Of a DNA stretch of 8,619 nt, positions 1-6,385 are shown one piece after another; position 1 is the first letter of the stretch; every line of letters begins with the position of its first letter. The stretch spans positions 15,981 to 24,599 of the forward strand of contig JAHZBJ010000014.1 of the NCBI GenBank assembly GCA_019423445.1, written 5' to 3'. Origin of the DNA: Oscillospiraceae bacterium. Its GTDB lineage: Bacteria > Bacillota > Clostridia > Oscillospirales > Ruminococcaceae. A program made the translations under genes and the position numbers. The notes under the pieces were generated by a model. It saw only the letters and a list, made by a program, of their open reading frames with translations. It did no database searches and was not told the DNA's origin.

Positions 1-866
1 GCGCGTTTGGGCGTTATCGTATAATAGCCTCCGTCTGTCCAGGTGGACCCCAGCCCGGCCTTCAGAACGTTCACAGCGCTGTTTTCAATGCCGTTAGCAC
101 TTGCATCACCGGCATTCTCTATTCTGTACCAGAGTTTGTAGGGGTTGGATTGGCTGTATTCACCATAGGGAATGCGGATGATGGCGTTACTCTCCAGCGG
201 GTTTCCGCCTTCCCCGTCCAGGACGATAATACGGGGGTCCTGGCTGGATATGAGCCGGATCGTCTTGACGCCTTTGGGATTATCTTGGCCGTTCTTATTA
301 ACCTGGATTTGGATGACTGCCCTCTGCGCCCCGGCCTCCACCCTCAGGGTTTTCCCATATGCGATCTGATAGGTATCTGTAAATCCGACCTTTTCCTCCT
401 CTTCTTCCTCCTCATCCTCCTCATCCTTGATCAGATCCCAGACAGGCTGATCCCGAAAGTCATCTGTTTCCGGTATCTGCCGGCCGTACTGGTCATAGAA
501 GCAAGCCGAATAATCGATCTCCACAGAACCCTCGTCGGGGATTTGGATGGTGTCCGGGCCGTCGATCCCCACCGAGCGTATGATCTGCTCTTCTTCCCGG
601 CTCAAGGTGATCTCCTTGGTGGCGAAAACCCCTTCACAGCTGGCCCGGATGGTCACAGTGTCCCTTTCTGTATTGGTGTAAACGGTCAGGAGGCCGGAAG
701 GAGAAATTTCCACGACGCCTGGCTGAGATCCTCCCTCAATGCTCCAGATGATGTTTTTGCCGTAGATGGCGCTGCCATTCTGGTCATAGACCTCGGCAGC
801 GAGCTGCTCCGAAACGGACGTCGGTTTGTTAGACGCGTCGAGAAGCGGGGATGACCCCCACCTTGT
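1..866 (-). pseudogene. Downstream part of frameshifted Ig-like surface protein (runs off window)
   Basis: After the 829-2373 frame stops, the neighbouring minus-strand frame stays open from the stop at 867-869 to the left window edge and continues the same protein. It has no plausible start of its own. Translation shows two more Ig-like (invasin/Big-type) modules: one at about 600-830 with EVYDQNG, then ...IIWSIEG and ISPSGLLTV, and one at about 270-590 with CFYDQYGRQ. They match the YDQYG...VTW...IDPSTGVLTV pattern at the end of the upstream frame. At 391-426 an acidic run, DEEDEEEEEEEK, interrupts the second module. The last part visible (IRIPYGEYSQSNPYKLWYRI) is not recognised. The remainder and any cell-wall anchor lie outside the window. 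Whether this is a true pseudogene or a sequencing error cannot be told here. Confidence 0.7.
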
Positions 867-2373
867 TCACCGGCACCTCCACCGAGTTGCCGGTCCCCCG
901 GGCCTCCGCCCGGATGGTGATGATGCCGGCCACGGCTTCGGACGTGACGGTGAGGACGCCGGTGGAAGGATCAATGGAGATCCCCGGGGAGTCGGTCTCA
1001 ACCCGCCAGGTCACCTGATCCTGGCCCAGGTCGTAGGGCTGGCCGTACTGGTCATAGGCCTCGCAGGTGAAAGGCTGGGTCACCAGGTCCTTCTCTCCCT
1101 CCAGGGGCACTGTGATCCGGTCCACCCCGCCGCCCATGACCAAATGGGTGGGAACACTCTTCTCCTTTGTGATGGTGATGCTCAGGGAATCCAGCAGCTC
1201 ACTGTAATCATTGTTCCAATAAACGACAGTAGCAGTACCCGGCTGGGCGGTGTTGCTCACACGCAAAGTAGCTTGCCCACTCATGTCCAAGGTAACCCCC
1301 TCAGGAAGATCGCCGGCCCCCCAATAATGATAGTCGCCAGTATTGGAGGTTTCGAAACCACAACTGTAACGTTCCAGCACTAGGAAAAGGCATTCGGCAA
1401 ACGTCGTTTCCCCCGGCCCGGCTTTGGGGACGGGCATAGGATCTGAACCCCTCATGATGAGAATCTCCCCAGATACTCTCACAATAGGTTCAAAAACCAC
1501 GGTGATGGTCTGTGCGTCGGTGTCGATCGTTGCCGACTTCGCCCGTTCAGGCAGCACGAAAGTGGGATTCGCCGGCAACTCATAGCCATCCTCCACCTCA
1601 TAGGAGATGGTGGCGGTGTAGACAACATTCTCCCCGAACCGATAATCATTGGGAGACCAGGCCACTCCAGCGGCGGTCATCCCTGCGGGTAAGGTGGCGG
1701 TGTTGACCTGCCACAGATAAAGACCCCGACTCGGGGACGTCATCCCGATGGTGATGGGATTCTCAATCTCAATCACAGAATCCCCCTCCGCCCCTTTGCA
1801 GGCGGAGAGATCAGCATCCGCCGCCCCGCAGACGGGGCAGTCGGGATTCGCGCCCCCCTCGGTGCAGGGGGCGGTGCAGATGCAGGTTGGGGTGGATTCC
1901 CCCTCCGTCCCTTTGCAGACGGAGAGATCAGCGTTCTCCACCCCGCAGACAGGGCAGTCGGGATTCGCGCCCCCCTCGGTGCAGGGGGCGGTGCAGATGC
2001 AGGTGGAATCAGGCCCCAGCTTCTCCGCTTGGGGGCCGTTCTCAGGGGATGTTCCTTTACAGACAGACAGGTCCTCCCCCGCTGCCCCGCAGACGAGGCA
2101 GTCAGAGTTCTTATTGTCCGCTGTACAGGGAATCGTGCAGGAGCATTGCTCCTGGGGTTCCCCTGCCCCATTGCAGATCTCACAGTAAAAACCGCAGGGG
2201 GTGTTTTCCCCATAGCCGCAGCTCTGGTCATGCTGGGTGTGGTGTTCGCACGATCCCCCAGCGATGGCGGCTGCGCCGCTGTCCGGGGCATCCCCCTGGG
2301 CGAATGCGGTTACAGGCAGCATGGACAGGACCACGCATATGGCCATGCATAGAGACAGAATCCGTTTCCTCAT
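829..2373 (-). CDS. Secreted Cys-rich repeat / Ig-like surface protein, N-terminal part, frame-broken at its end
   Basis: The 514-residue frame starts at the ATG at 2371-2373, behind a strong GAAGGAGG ribosome site at 2383-2390. Residues 1-26 form a classic signal peptide (MRKR, a hydrophobic core, then VTAFA-Q), so the product is exported. Residues 42-67 hold a His/Cys cluster (CEHHTQHDQSCGY). Three Cys-rich repeats follow at about 77-107, 125-155 and 164-194, sharing C-x-C-T-x-P-C-T, D-C-x-V-C-G and D-L-S-x-C-K-G. Residues about 200-300 form a beta-rich module (ISYEVEDGYEL). About 300-405 is another beta-rich stretch. About 408-505 is an invasin/Big-like domain (AYDQYG, VTWRVE, IDPSTGVLTV). 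The family occurs in surface proteins of gut Clostridia; ligand and function are unknown. The frame ends abruptly in ASRRV within a domain linker, while homologous sequence continues in another frame (1-866), so the gene appears frameshifted. It is probably transcribed alone. Confidence 0.8.
   Translation of the reverse strand: MRKRILSLCMAICVVLSMLPVTAFAQGDAPDSGAAAIAGGSCEHHTQHDQSCGYGENTPCGFYCEICNGAGEPQEQCSCTIPCTADNKNSDCLVCGAAGEDLSVCKGTSPENGPQAEKLGPDSTCICTAPCTEGGANPDCPVCGVENADLSVCKGTEGESTPTCICTAPCTEGGANPDCPVCGAADADLSACKGAEGDSVIEIENPITIGMTSPSRGLYLWQVNTATLPAGMTAAGVAWSPNDYRFGENVVYTATISYEVEDGYELPANPTFVLPERAKSATIDTDAQTITVVFEPIVRVSGEILIMRGSDPMPVPKAGPGETTFAECLFLVLERYSCGFETSNTGDYHYWGAGDLPEGVTLDMSGQATLRVSNTAQPGTATVVYWNNDYSELLDSLSITITKEKSVPTHLVMGGGVDRITVPLEGEKDLVTQPFTCEAYDQYGQPYDLGQDQVTWRVETDSPGISIDPSTGVLTVTSEAVAGIITIRAEARGTGNSVEVPVNKVGVIPASRRV
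1781..2004 (-). repeat. 117-bp tandem repeat encoding Cys-rich modules
   Basis: Two adjacent copies with a 117-base (39-residue) period encode Cys repeats 2 and 3 of the surface protein. The block 1824-1887 matches 1941-2004 at 63 of 64 bases; the rest of the unit is more diverged. Repeat 1 (about 2053-2145) is clearly related but older. The near-identity of the two copies points to a recent in-frame duplication. Confidence 0.85.
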
Positions 2374-2419
2374 GGTGATACGCCTCCTTCAAAGATCTTC
2401 GGGGCTTTCTATTAAAACC

Positions 2420-2425
2420 AGTATA
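2420..2425 (-). promoter_or_regulatory. Probable -10 box of the surface-protein gene
   Basis: On the minus strand the sequence reads TGGTATACT, an extended -10 (TG-N-TATACT). It lies about 47 bases upstream of the ATG and would give a leader of roughly 40 bases containing the strong ribosome site. No good -35 box is seen at 16-18 bases, which fits an extended -10 promoter or an activator-dependent one. Confidence 0.45.
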
Positions 2426-2445
2426 CCAAAAAAAGCTCCACTGCC

Positions 2446-2478
2446 CATCCCCCATTTGCCCCCCAAAAACGGGGGATG
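2446..2478. repeat. G/C-rich inverted repeat upstream of the surface-protein promoter
   Basis: CATCCCCC (2446-2453) pairs perfectly with GGGGGATG (2471-2478). A second C-run at 2459-2464 can pair with the same G arm (2471-2475), so two mutually exclusive hairpins are possible. The element lies about 20 bases upstream of the probable minus-strand -10 box, so it would act as DNA (an operator or activator site) rather than in that transcript. Its function is unknown. Confidence 0.35.
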
Positions 2479-2650
2479 CCCGCAGGGGGTTTATTGTGGC
2501 ATTTTTCCTCAGGAGAGCATGGACTCTGGAAAAATGGCCCGGAACATCCGGGTATTCCCTGGTTTTCCGGCTGGCTGACCGCTATGTCCGCTTATGCTTG
2601 GGTGCTGATCTGGCGGGCTGAAAAATTTTTATGAATATCTTCGCTTTGTG
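2479..2650. other. Gene-poor stretch, nothing recognised
   Basis: No convincing gene is seen in either strand. There is a small hairpin (CCCGG/CCGGG, 2538-2552) and an A5T5 palindrome (2621-2630). A 19-codon frame from the ATG at 2519 has AGGAG only a few bases upstream, but it shows no recognisable protein sequence. Confidence 0.4.
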
Positions 2651-2680
2651 AAAAGTCCCCGAAAAAAATCGGGGACTTTT
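2651..2680. terminator. Bidirectional intrinsic terminator without an intact partner gene
   Basis: A perfect 12-bp stem (AAAAGTCCCCGA / TCGGGGACTTTT) encloses a 6-base A loop, with A/T flanks that give a short U tail on both strands. No intact gene ends beside it on either strand. On the minus strand it lies about 85 bases after the stop of a possible gene remnant (2765-2866). Confidence 0.75.
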
Positions 2681-2764
2681 ATGCTCAACACAGATTTACT
2701 CTCACCAGAAGCAGCAGATCGGTCTCAGATGGTTGTACCCATTGGAAGCTGAAAATCCCGCTTT

Positions 2765-2866
2765 TTAGGCCCTGACAACTTTTTGTCTCCGTTCCCAAGG
2801 CCCATACTTCTTACCATCATTCCACAGCGCATAATATTCCTGCTGGTTTCTTGACAACAATATTGT
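2765..2866 (-). pseudogene. Possible gene tail (remnant), unrecognised
   Basis: Between a stop at 2867-2869 and a stop at 2765-2767 the minus strand encodes 33 residues, with the core QQEYYALWNDGKKYGPWERR. The aromatic and charged composition looks more like real protein than a GC shadow. There is no ATG and no ribosome site, and the frame is cut off exactly where the marR promoter lies. With the orphan terminator downstream at 2651-2680, this could be the last part of a gene whose front was lost. I do not recognise the family, and chance is a real alternative. Confidence 0.25.
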
Positions 2867-2880
2867 TTAACCCCTATAAT
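2851..2880 (+). promoter_or_regulatory. Consensus sigma-A promoter of the marR-MATE operon
   Basis: A perfect -35 TTGACA (2851-2856) and a perfect -10 TATAAT (2875-2880) are separated by 18 bases. Transcription would start near 2887, giving a leader of about 38 bases before the marR ATG at 2925. Such a strong promoter would need repression, consistent with the palindrome in its spacer. Confidence 0.9.
2856..2867. promoter_or_regulatory. Candidate MarR-type operator in the promoter spacer
   Basis: AACAATATTGTT is a perfect 12-bp palindrome starting at the last base of the -35 box. MarR-family repressors commonly bind A/T-rich palindromes overlapping their own promoters. A bound dimer here would block RNA polymerase. 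Autorepression is inferred, not shown. Confidence 0.6.
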
Positions 2881-2908
2881 AATCGTATGCGATGTATCGC
2901 CTGCGATT
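2881..2908. promoter_or_regulatory. Second inverted repeat at the transcription start, possible operator
   Basis: GCGAT/ATCGC (2889-2900, 2-base gap) forms an inverted repeat. It is flanked by AATCG (2881-2885) and CGATT (2904-2908), which are also inverted copies of each other. It sits at the predicted +1 site and could be a second repressor site or a leader hairpin. Confidence 0.35.
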
Positions 2909-2911
2909 TTT

Positions 2912-2917
2912 GGAGGG
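2912..2917 (+). promoter_or_regulatory. marR ribosome binding site (decides the start)
   Basis: GGAGGG lies 7 bases before the ATG at 2925. This selects that ATG over the in-frame ATG at 2892, which has no ribosome site and lies only about 5 bases after the predicted transcription start. Confidence 0.85.
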
Positions 2918-2924
2918 ACAAGTC

Positions 2925-3362
2925 ATGACACAGCCGCTTACCGCCCGGAAAATTGTTCTGCTGGGCAACGCCATTACCAACCGCAGGAATCGGAAACTGG
3001 GGGAACGGGGCCTCACCTCCCCTCAAGGGGATGCCATCCGCTGCATTCTCAAGGGATACCGGGAGCGGGAGATCACCGCCGGGGACGTAATGGAGGAACT
3101 CAAATGCTCCCAGTCCACCGTGGCCGGGATCCTGGCCCGGCTGGAGGAGAAAGGCCTGATTATCCGCCGCCCCCACAGTTCCGACGCCCGGAAAAGCATC
3201 CTTCTTCCCTCTCCTCAGGGCAGGGAGCTGGAAGGGTATCTCAAGGATTCGGGCCGGCGCACCGAAGAGCTCCTTCTCGCAGGGATGACCCCCGGAGAGC
3301 GGGAGGAATTCAACCGGCTTTTACAAAAGGCCCTGGACAATCTGTCCTCGGCCCAAAGCTGA
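2925..3362 (+). CDS. MarR-family transcriptional repressor of the adjacent MATE exporter
   Basis: The 145-residue product has the usual MarR length and architecture: an N-terminal dimerisation helix, then a winged helix-turn-helix. The first DNA-binding helix is at about 50-59 (ITAGDVMEEL) and the recognition helix at about 61-76 (CSQSTVAGILARLEEK). The wing carries the family D-x-R signature (SSDARKS, D87 and R89), followed by P-S-P-Q-G where most members have L-T-x-x-G. A C-terminal helix completes the dimer interface. The protein probably binds the palindrome in its own promoter and is released by a drug or other ligand, as for MepR or MarR; the ligand cannot be predicted. The exporter gene begins 14 bases downstream, so both share one transcript. 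Confidence 0.88.
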   Translation: MTQPLTARKIVLLGNAITNRRNRKLGERGLTSPQGDAIRCILKGYREREITAGDVMEELKCSQSTVAGILARLEEKGLIIRRPHSSDARKSILLPSPQGRELEGYLKDSGRRTEELLLAGMTPGEREEFNRLLQKALDNLSSAQS

Positions 3363-3376
3363 AAGGAGAAGGCGCC

Positions 3377-4762
3377 ATGCACGAAAATAAGGAGATCTTT
3401 GAAAGTATGCCTGTGCCCAGGGCCCTTGCCACCCTGGCCGTCCCCACCATCATCAGCCAGCTGATCACCATGATCTACAATCTGGCGGACACCTTCTTTA
3501 TCGGCCGGACCAACGACCCCTATAAGGTGGCGGCCGCGTCTCTGGCCTATGTGCTGTTCTTTGTCCTCACCGCCCTCTCCAACCTTTTTGGCATCGGCGG
3601 CGGCAGCCTCATCTCCCGGCTTTTGGGCGCCGGGGATCATCAAAGCGCTAAAAAGGTGTGCGCGTTCAGCTTCTACGGCGCCATCGTCATCTCCGCCACC
3701 TACTCCCTCTGCTGCTTTCTCTTTATGGAGCCCCTCCTTACCCTGATGGGGGCCAGCGAATATACCATGCCCTACGCCATCCAGTATGCCCTGTGGGTGG
3801 TGGTAGTGGGGGGCATCCCCGCCACCCTCAGCATGACTATGGCCCACCTGCTGCGCAGGGAGGGCTACGCCAAATACGCCAGCCTGGGACTTGGAATGGG
3901 AGGTGTCCTCAACATCATCCTGGACCCCCTGTTTATGTTCGTACTGATGCCTCAGGGGATGGAGGTCACCGGCGCCGCCGTGGCCACCATGATCTCCAAC
4001 ATCTGCGCCCTGATCTATTTCCTCCTGACCTTCTTCCTCCTGCGCAAACGGACCGTCCTTTCCTTCTCCTTCCGGGAAGCTCTTCCTCAGCGGCATCATA
4101 TCGTATCGATTTTTGCCGTGGGCTTTCCCTCCGCTCTGAATTCCTTCCTGGCCTGCGTTTCCAACACCCTGATCAACAAACTCACCTCCGCCTACGGGGA
4201 TATCCCCCTGGCGGCCATGGGTATCGTCAAAAAAATCGACATGCTACCCCTCAATGTGGGAATGGGCCTCTGCCAGGGGATGATGCCCCTGGTGGCTTAC
4301 AACTACTCCACCGGCAACTACAAGCGGATGCGGGAAACCGCCCACTGCGCCCGGATGGCGGGGATCTGTTTCGCCGGCCTGTGCATCGTGGCGTTCCAGT
4401 TCTTCTCCCCCCAGATCATCCGCCTCTTTATCCAGGAGGAGGCCACCGTGGCCTACGGCATCGACTTCCTGCGCATCGCCTGTACCGCCGTTCCTATGAT
4501 GATCATCAACGCCCAGATGACCTACACCTTCCAGGCCATCGGCAAGGGGAAGCAGTCCCTCCTCCTTTCCTGCTGCCGCCAGGGCATTATCAAGATCCCT
4601 CTGCTGTTCCTCATCAACTCCATCTTCCACCTTTACGGCATCATCTGGACCCAGACGGTGGCCGACGCCATCACCCTGGCCATCTCCTTCACCCTTTACA
4701 GCGGTTTGAAACGGGAGCTGGCTCTTCAGGAAAAAGAAGCGCTCCAGGCGGAACCGGTTTAA
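3377..4762 (+). CDS. MATE-family multidrug efflux transporter (MepA-like)
   Basis: The product has 461 residues, typical for a 12-helix MATE exporter of the inner membrane that expels cationic drugs or toxins using a Na+ or H+ gradient. The start ATG follows AAAGGAG by 8 bases; an open frame extends further upstream but has no such site and overlaps marR. The N-terminus (MHENKEIFESMPVPRAL) followed by TIISQLITMIYNLADTFFIG (residues 24-43) and GIGGGSLISRLLGAGD (72-87) is characteristic of the MepA-like branch found in Clostridia. The remainder is a regular series of hydrophobic segments, including a second-half repeat beginning around the GFPSALNSFLACVSN stretch. Co-transcription with a MarR repressor suggests drug-inducible expression. 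The gene ends at a strong hairpin shared with enolase. The substrate is not predictable. Confidence 0.92.
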   Translation: MHENKEIFESMPVPRALATLAVPTIISQLITMIYNLADTFFIGRTNDPYKVAAASLAYVLFFVLTALSNLFGIGGGSLISRLLGAGDHQSAKKVCAFSFYGAIVISATYSLCCFLFMEPLLTLMGASEYTMPYAIQYALWVVVVGGIPATLSMTMAHLLRREGYAKYASLGLGMGGVLNIILDPLFMFVLMPQGMEVTGAAVATMISNICALIYFLLTFFLLRKRTVLSFSFREALPQRHHIVSIFAVGFPSALNSFLACVSNTLINKLTSAYGDIPLAAMGIVKKIDMLPLNVGMGLCQGMMPLVAYNYSTGNYKRMRETAHCARMAGICFAGLCIVAFQFFSPQIIRLFIQEEATVAYGIDFLRIACTAVPMMIINAQMTYTFQAIGKGKQSLLLSCCRQGIIKIPLLFLINSIFHLYGIIWTQTVADAITLAISFTLYSGLKRELALQEKEALQAEPV

Positions 4763-4829
4763 CCGCCAGCCGCCCCATGGAATTTTCCACCAGGGACCCC
4801 GCGCTTTGGGGAAAACCAAAAAAGATCCA

Positions 4830-4869
4830 AAACGGCCCCTTCATACTTGTTTGTATGAAGGGGCCGTTT
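4830..4869. terminator. Bidirectional terminator between the MATE gene and eno
   Basis: A perfect 17-bp stem (AAACGGCCCCTTCATAC paired with 4853-4869) has a 6-base loop, TTGTTT. On the minus strand it is followed by GTTTTGGATCTTTTTT, a good U tract for ending eno. On the plus strand the tail is only GTTTGA, so ending of the exporter transcript may be less efficient. It lies between the two convergent stops. Confidence 0.92.
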
Positions 4870-4896
4870 GACTGTGCCCACTGCGAATATCTTCTC

Positions 4897-6162
4897 TTAC
4901 GGACGGGGGAGCAGGGCCTGCCCGGCCTCGATCTCCAGAAGACGGTTGTATTTGGCTACCCGCTCGCTGCGGCAGGGGGCGCCGGACTTGATCTGGCCGC
5001 AGCCGGTGGCTACCGCCAGGTCGGCGATGATGGGGTCCTCGGTCTCGCCGCTGCGGTGGGACATCACTGCCCCCCAGCCCTTTTCCTGGGCCATAGCCAC
5101 CGCCTGAAGGGTCTCGGTGAGGGTGCCGATCTGGTTGGGTTTGATAAGGATGGCGTTGGCCGCTCCCTCTTCCAGCCCCCGCTTCAGCCGGCGGATGCTG
5201 GTGACAAAAAGGTCGTCCCCCACCAGCTGCATCCGCTCTCCCAGGCGGCGGGTAAGCATCTGCCAGCCCTGCCAGTCGTCCTCGGCGGCTCCGTCCTCCA
5301 GGGAGACAATGGGATATTTGGCGGCAAGGCCCGCCCAGTACTCCACCAGCTCCTCCCGGGTCCAAACCTTTCCCCCCTTGGGGGTCTGGTAGACCCCGCC
5401 CTCCTTCATCCACTCGCTGGCGGCGGCATCCAGGGCCAGGGCGATCTCATCCCCAGGGCGGTACCCCGCCCGGGCCACCGCATCCATAATCAGTTCCAGG
5501 GCCTCCTCGTCAGAGGCAAGGTTGGGGGCGAAGCCGCCTTCATCCCCAACCCCGGCGGCCATGTGCCGCTCCTTTAAAAGAGAGCCCAGAGCATGGTACA
5601 CCTCGGCGCACCGGCGCAAGCCTTCCTGGAAGGAGGGCATCCCCCGGGGGATGATCATAAACTCCTGGATATCCACGTTGTTGGCGGCATGGGCCCCGCC
5701 GTTGAGGATGTTCATCATGGGTACCGGGAGGATCTTCTTGGCGCTGGGGCAGAGCCAGCGCCAAAGGGGCTCCCCGGCACTGGCCGCCCCCGCCCTGGCC
5801 GACGCCAAAGAGAGGGCCAGAATGGCGTTGGCCCCCAGTTTATCCTTGTTCCGGCTGCCGTCGGCATCCAGAAGGGCCTGGTCCACCTTCTCCTGGTCCA
5901 GGGCGGAAAGTCCCTTCACCGCCCTGGCCAAAGGGCCCCGGACATTCTCCACCGCCTGGAGCACCCCCTTGCCGCCGTAGCGGTTCCGGTCCCCGTCCCG
6001 GAGTTCATGGGCTTCGTGAACCCCGGTGGACGCCCCGGAGGGAGCGTTGGCCCATCCCTGGCTGCCGTCTTCCAGCACCACCCCTGCCCGGACGGTGGGA
6101 TTTCCCCGGCTGTCTAAAATTTCCAGGGCGTATACTTCCTTAATTTTTCCATTGTTTGACAT
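4897..6162 (-). CDS. eno: Enolase (phosphopyruvate hydratase)
   Basis: The enzyme converts 2-phosphoglycerate to phosphoenolpyruvate in glycolysis, in the cytoplasm. The 421-residue product is near the family's normal length, and its catalytic residues fall at the expected places. SGAST (42-46) is the mobile loop. H158, E167 and E208 (GDEGG) are present, as are the Mg ligands D245, E289 (SLEDG) and D316 (LVGDD). The base K341 (LIKPNQIGT), H369-R370-S371 (SHRSGE) and K392 are also intact. The start at 6160-6162 is chosen because AAGGGA lies 8 bases before it. A start 16 codons further upstream has no ribosome site and would add a non-homologous hydrophobic tail. The gene stands alone, divergent from the deacetylase gene and convergent with the exporter. 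All key residues are intact, so it should be active. Confidence 0.97.
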   Translation of the reverse strand: MSNNGKIKEVYALEILDSRGNPTVRAGVVLEDGSQGWANAPSGASTGVHEAHELRDGDRNRYGGKGVLQAVENVRGPLARAVKGLSALDQEKVDQALLDADGSRNKDKLGANAILALSLASARAGAASAGEPLWRWLCPSAKKILPVPMMNILNGGAHAANNVDIQEFMIIPRGMPSFQEGLRRCAEVYHALGSLLKERHMAAGVGDEGGFAPNLASDEEALELIMDAVARAGYRPGDEIALALDAAASEWMKEGGVYQTPKGGKVWTREELVEYWAGLAAKYPIVSLEDGAAEDDWQGWQMLTRRLGERMQLVGDDLFVTSIRRLKRGLEEGAANAILIKPNQIGTLTETLQAVAMAQEKGWGAVMSHRSGETEDPIIADLAVATGCGQIKSGAPCRSERVAKYNRLLEIEAGQALLPRP

Positions 6163-6215
6163 TTTCCTCTTCCCTTTCGCAAAAATTTTTGAAATAATAA
6201 GAGAGAGCATTTCGT

Positions 6216-6221
6216 TTTATA
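6216..6221 (-). promoter_or_regulatory. Possible -10 box of eno
   Basis: On the minus strand the sequence reads CACTATAAAACG about 54 bases before the eno ATG. No clear -35 box lies upstream at the right spacing, so this is tentative. A 12-bp palindrome CAAAAATTTTTG (6180-6191) lies in the resulting leader. Confidence 0.3.
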
Positions 6222-6297
6222 GTGTGGATGGACGGCGGGGAAAATATGCAGCGCCTGGAAGAAGATGGAATAATAATTCCGCACTGCCGGCGCACAC

Positions 6298-6360
6298 TAA
6301 ATGCCGAGGCAGCACCGGTGTTTTCCGGCGGCGCCTCCCTTGGCCCCGCCAAGGCATTTA
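6298..6360. repeat. Nested inverted repeats before the deacetylase gene
   Basis: TAAATGCC (6298-6305) and GGCATTTA (6353-6360) are perfect inverted copies that could close a 63-base structure. Inside it lies a strong hairpin, CCTTGGC (6338-6344) with GCCAAGG (6348-6354) and a 3-base loop, which shares two bases with the outer right arm, so the two compete slightly. A small CCGG/CCGG hairpin lies around 6317-6328. The structure ends 11 bases before the ribosome site of the deacetylase gene and so could affect its translation. There is no U tract, so it is not a clear terminator. Confidence 0.4.
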
Positions 6361-6385
6361 AAAAGAAGAACAGGTGATTTGTCAG

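Noticed and set aside
150..854. 234-codon plus-strand frame at the left edge
   Set aside because: The minus strand here encodes Ig-like repeats homologous to the neighbouring surface-protein frame, and the plus frame has no ribosome site or domain.
829..869. Programmed ribosomal frameshifting at the surface-gene break
   Set aside because: No X-XXY-YYZ slippery heptamer or following hairpin is evident, and a one-base homopolymer change explains it more simply.
2892..2924. Earlier in-frame start for the MarR protein
   Set aside because: It lies about 5 bases after the predicted transcription start with no ribosome site, whereas the ATG at 2925 has GGAGGG at 7 bases.
3215..4099. 294-codon minus-strand frame opposite the MATE gene
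   Set aside because: It is a Gly/Asp/His-rich antisense shadow of a well-supported transporter.
3658..5577. 639-codon plus-strand open frame spanning the MATE gene and the antisense of eno
   Set aside because: It is out of frame with MATE and antisense to enolase, is Pro/His/Arg/Gly-rich with no recognisable domain, and crosses a strong terminator. It is a GC-driven shadow.
5674..5697. Enolase reads HAANNVD where many have HADNNVD
   Set aside because: As I recall, Ala occurs here in clostridial enolases. The catalytic His and all metal ligands are intact, so this is ordinary variation.
6374..6385. GTG start for the deacetylase
   Set aside because: This GTG lies within the AGGTGA ribosome site itself. 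The ATG at 6386 has correct spacing and gives a better signal peptide.
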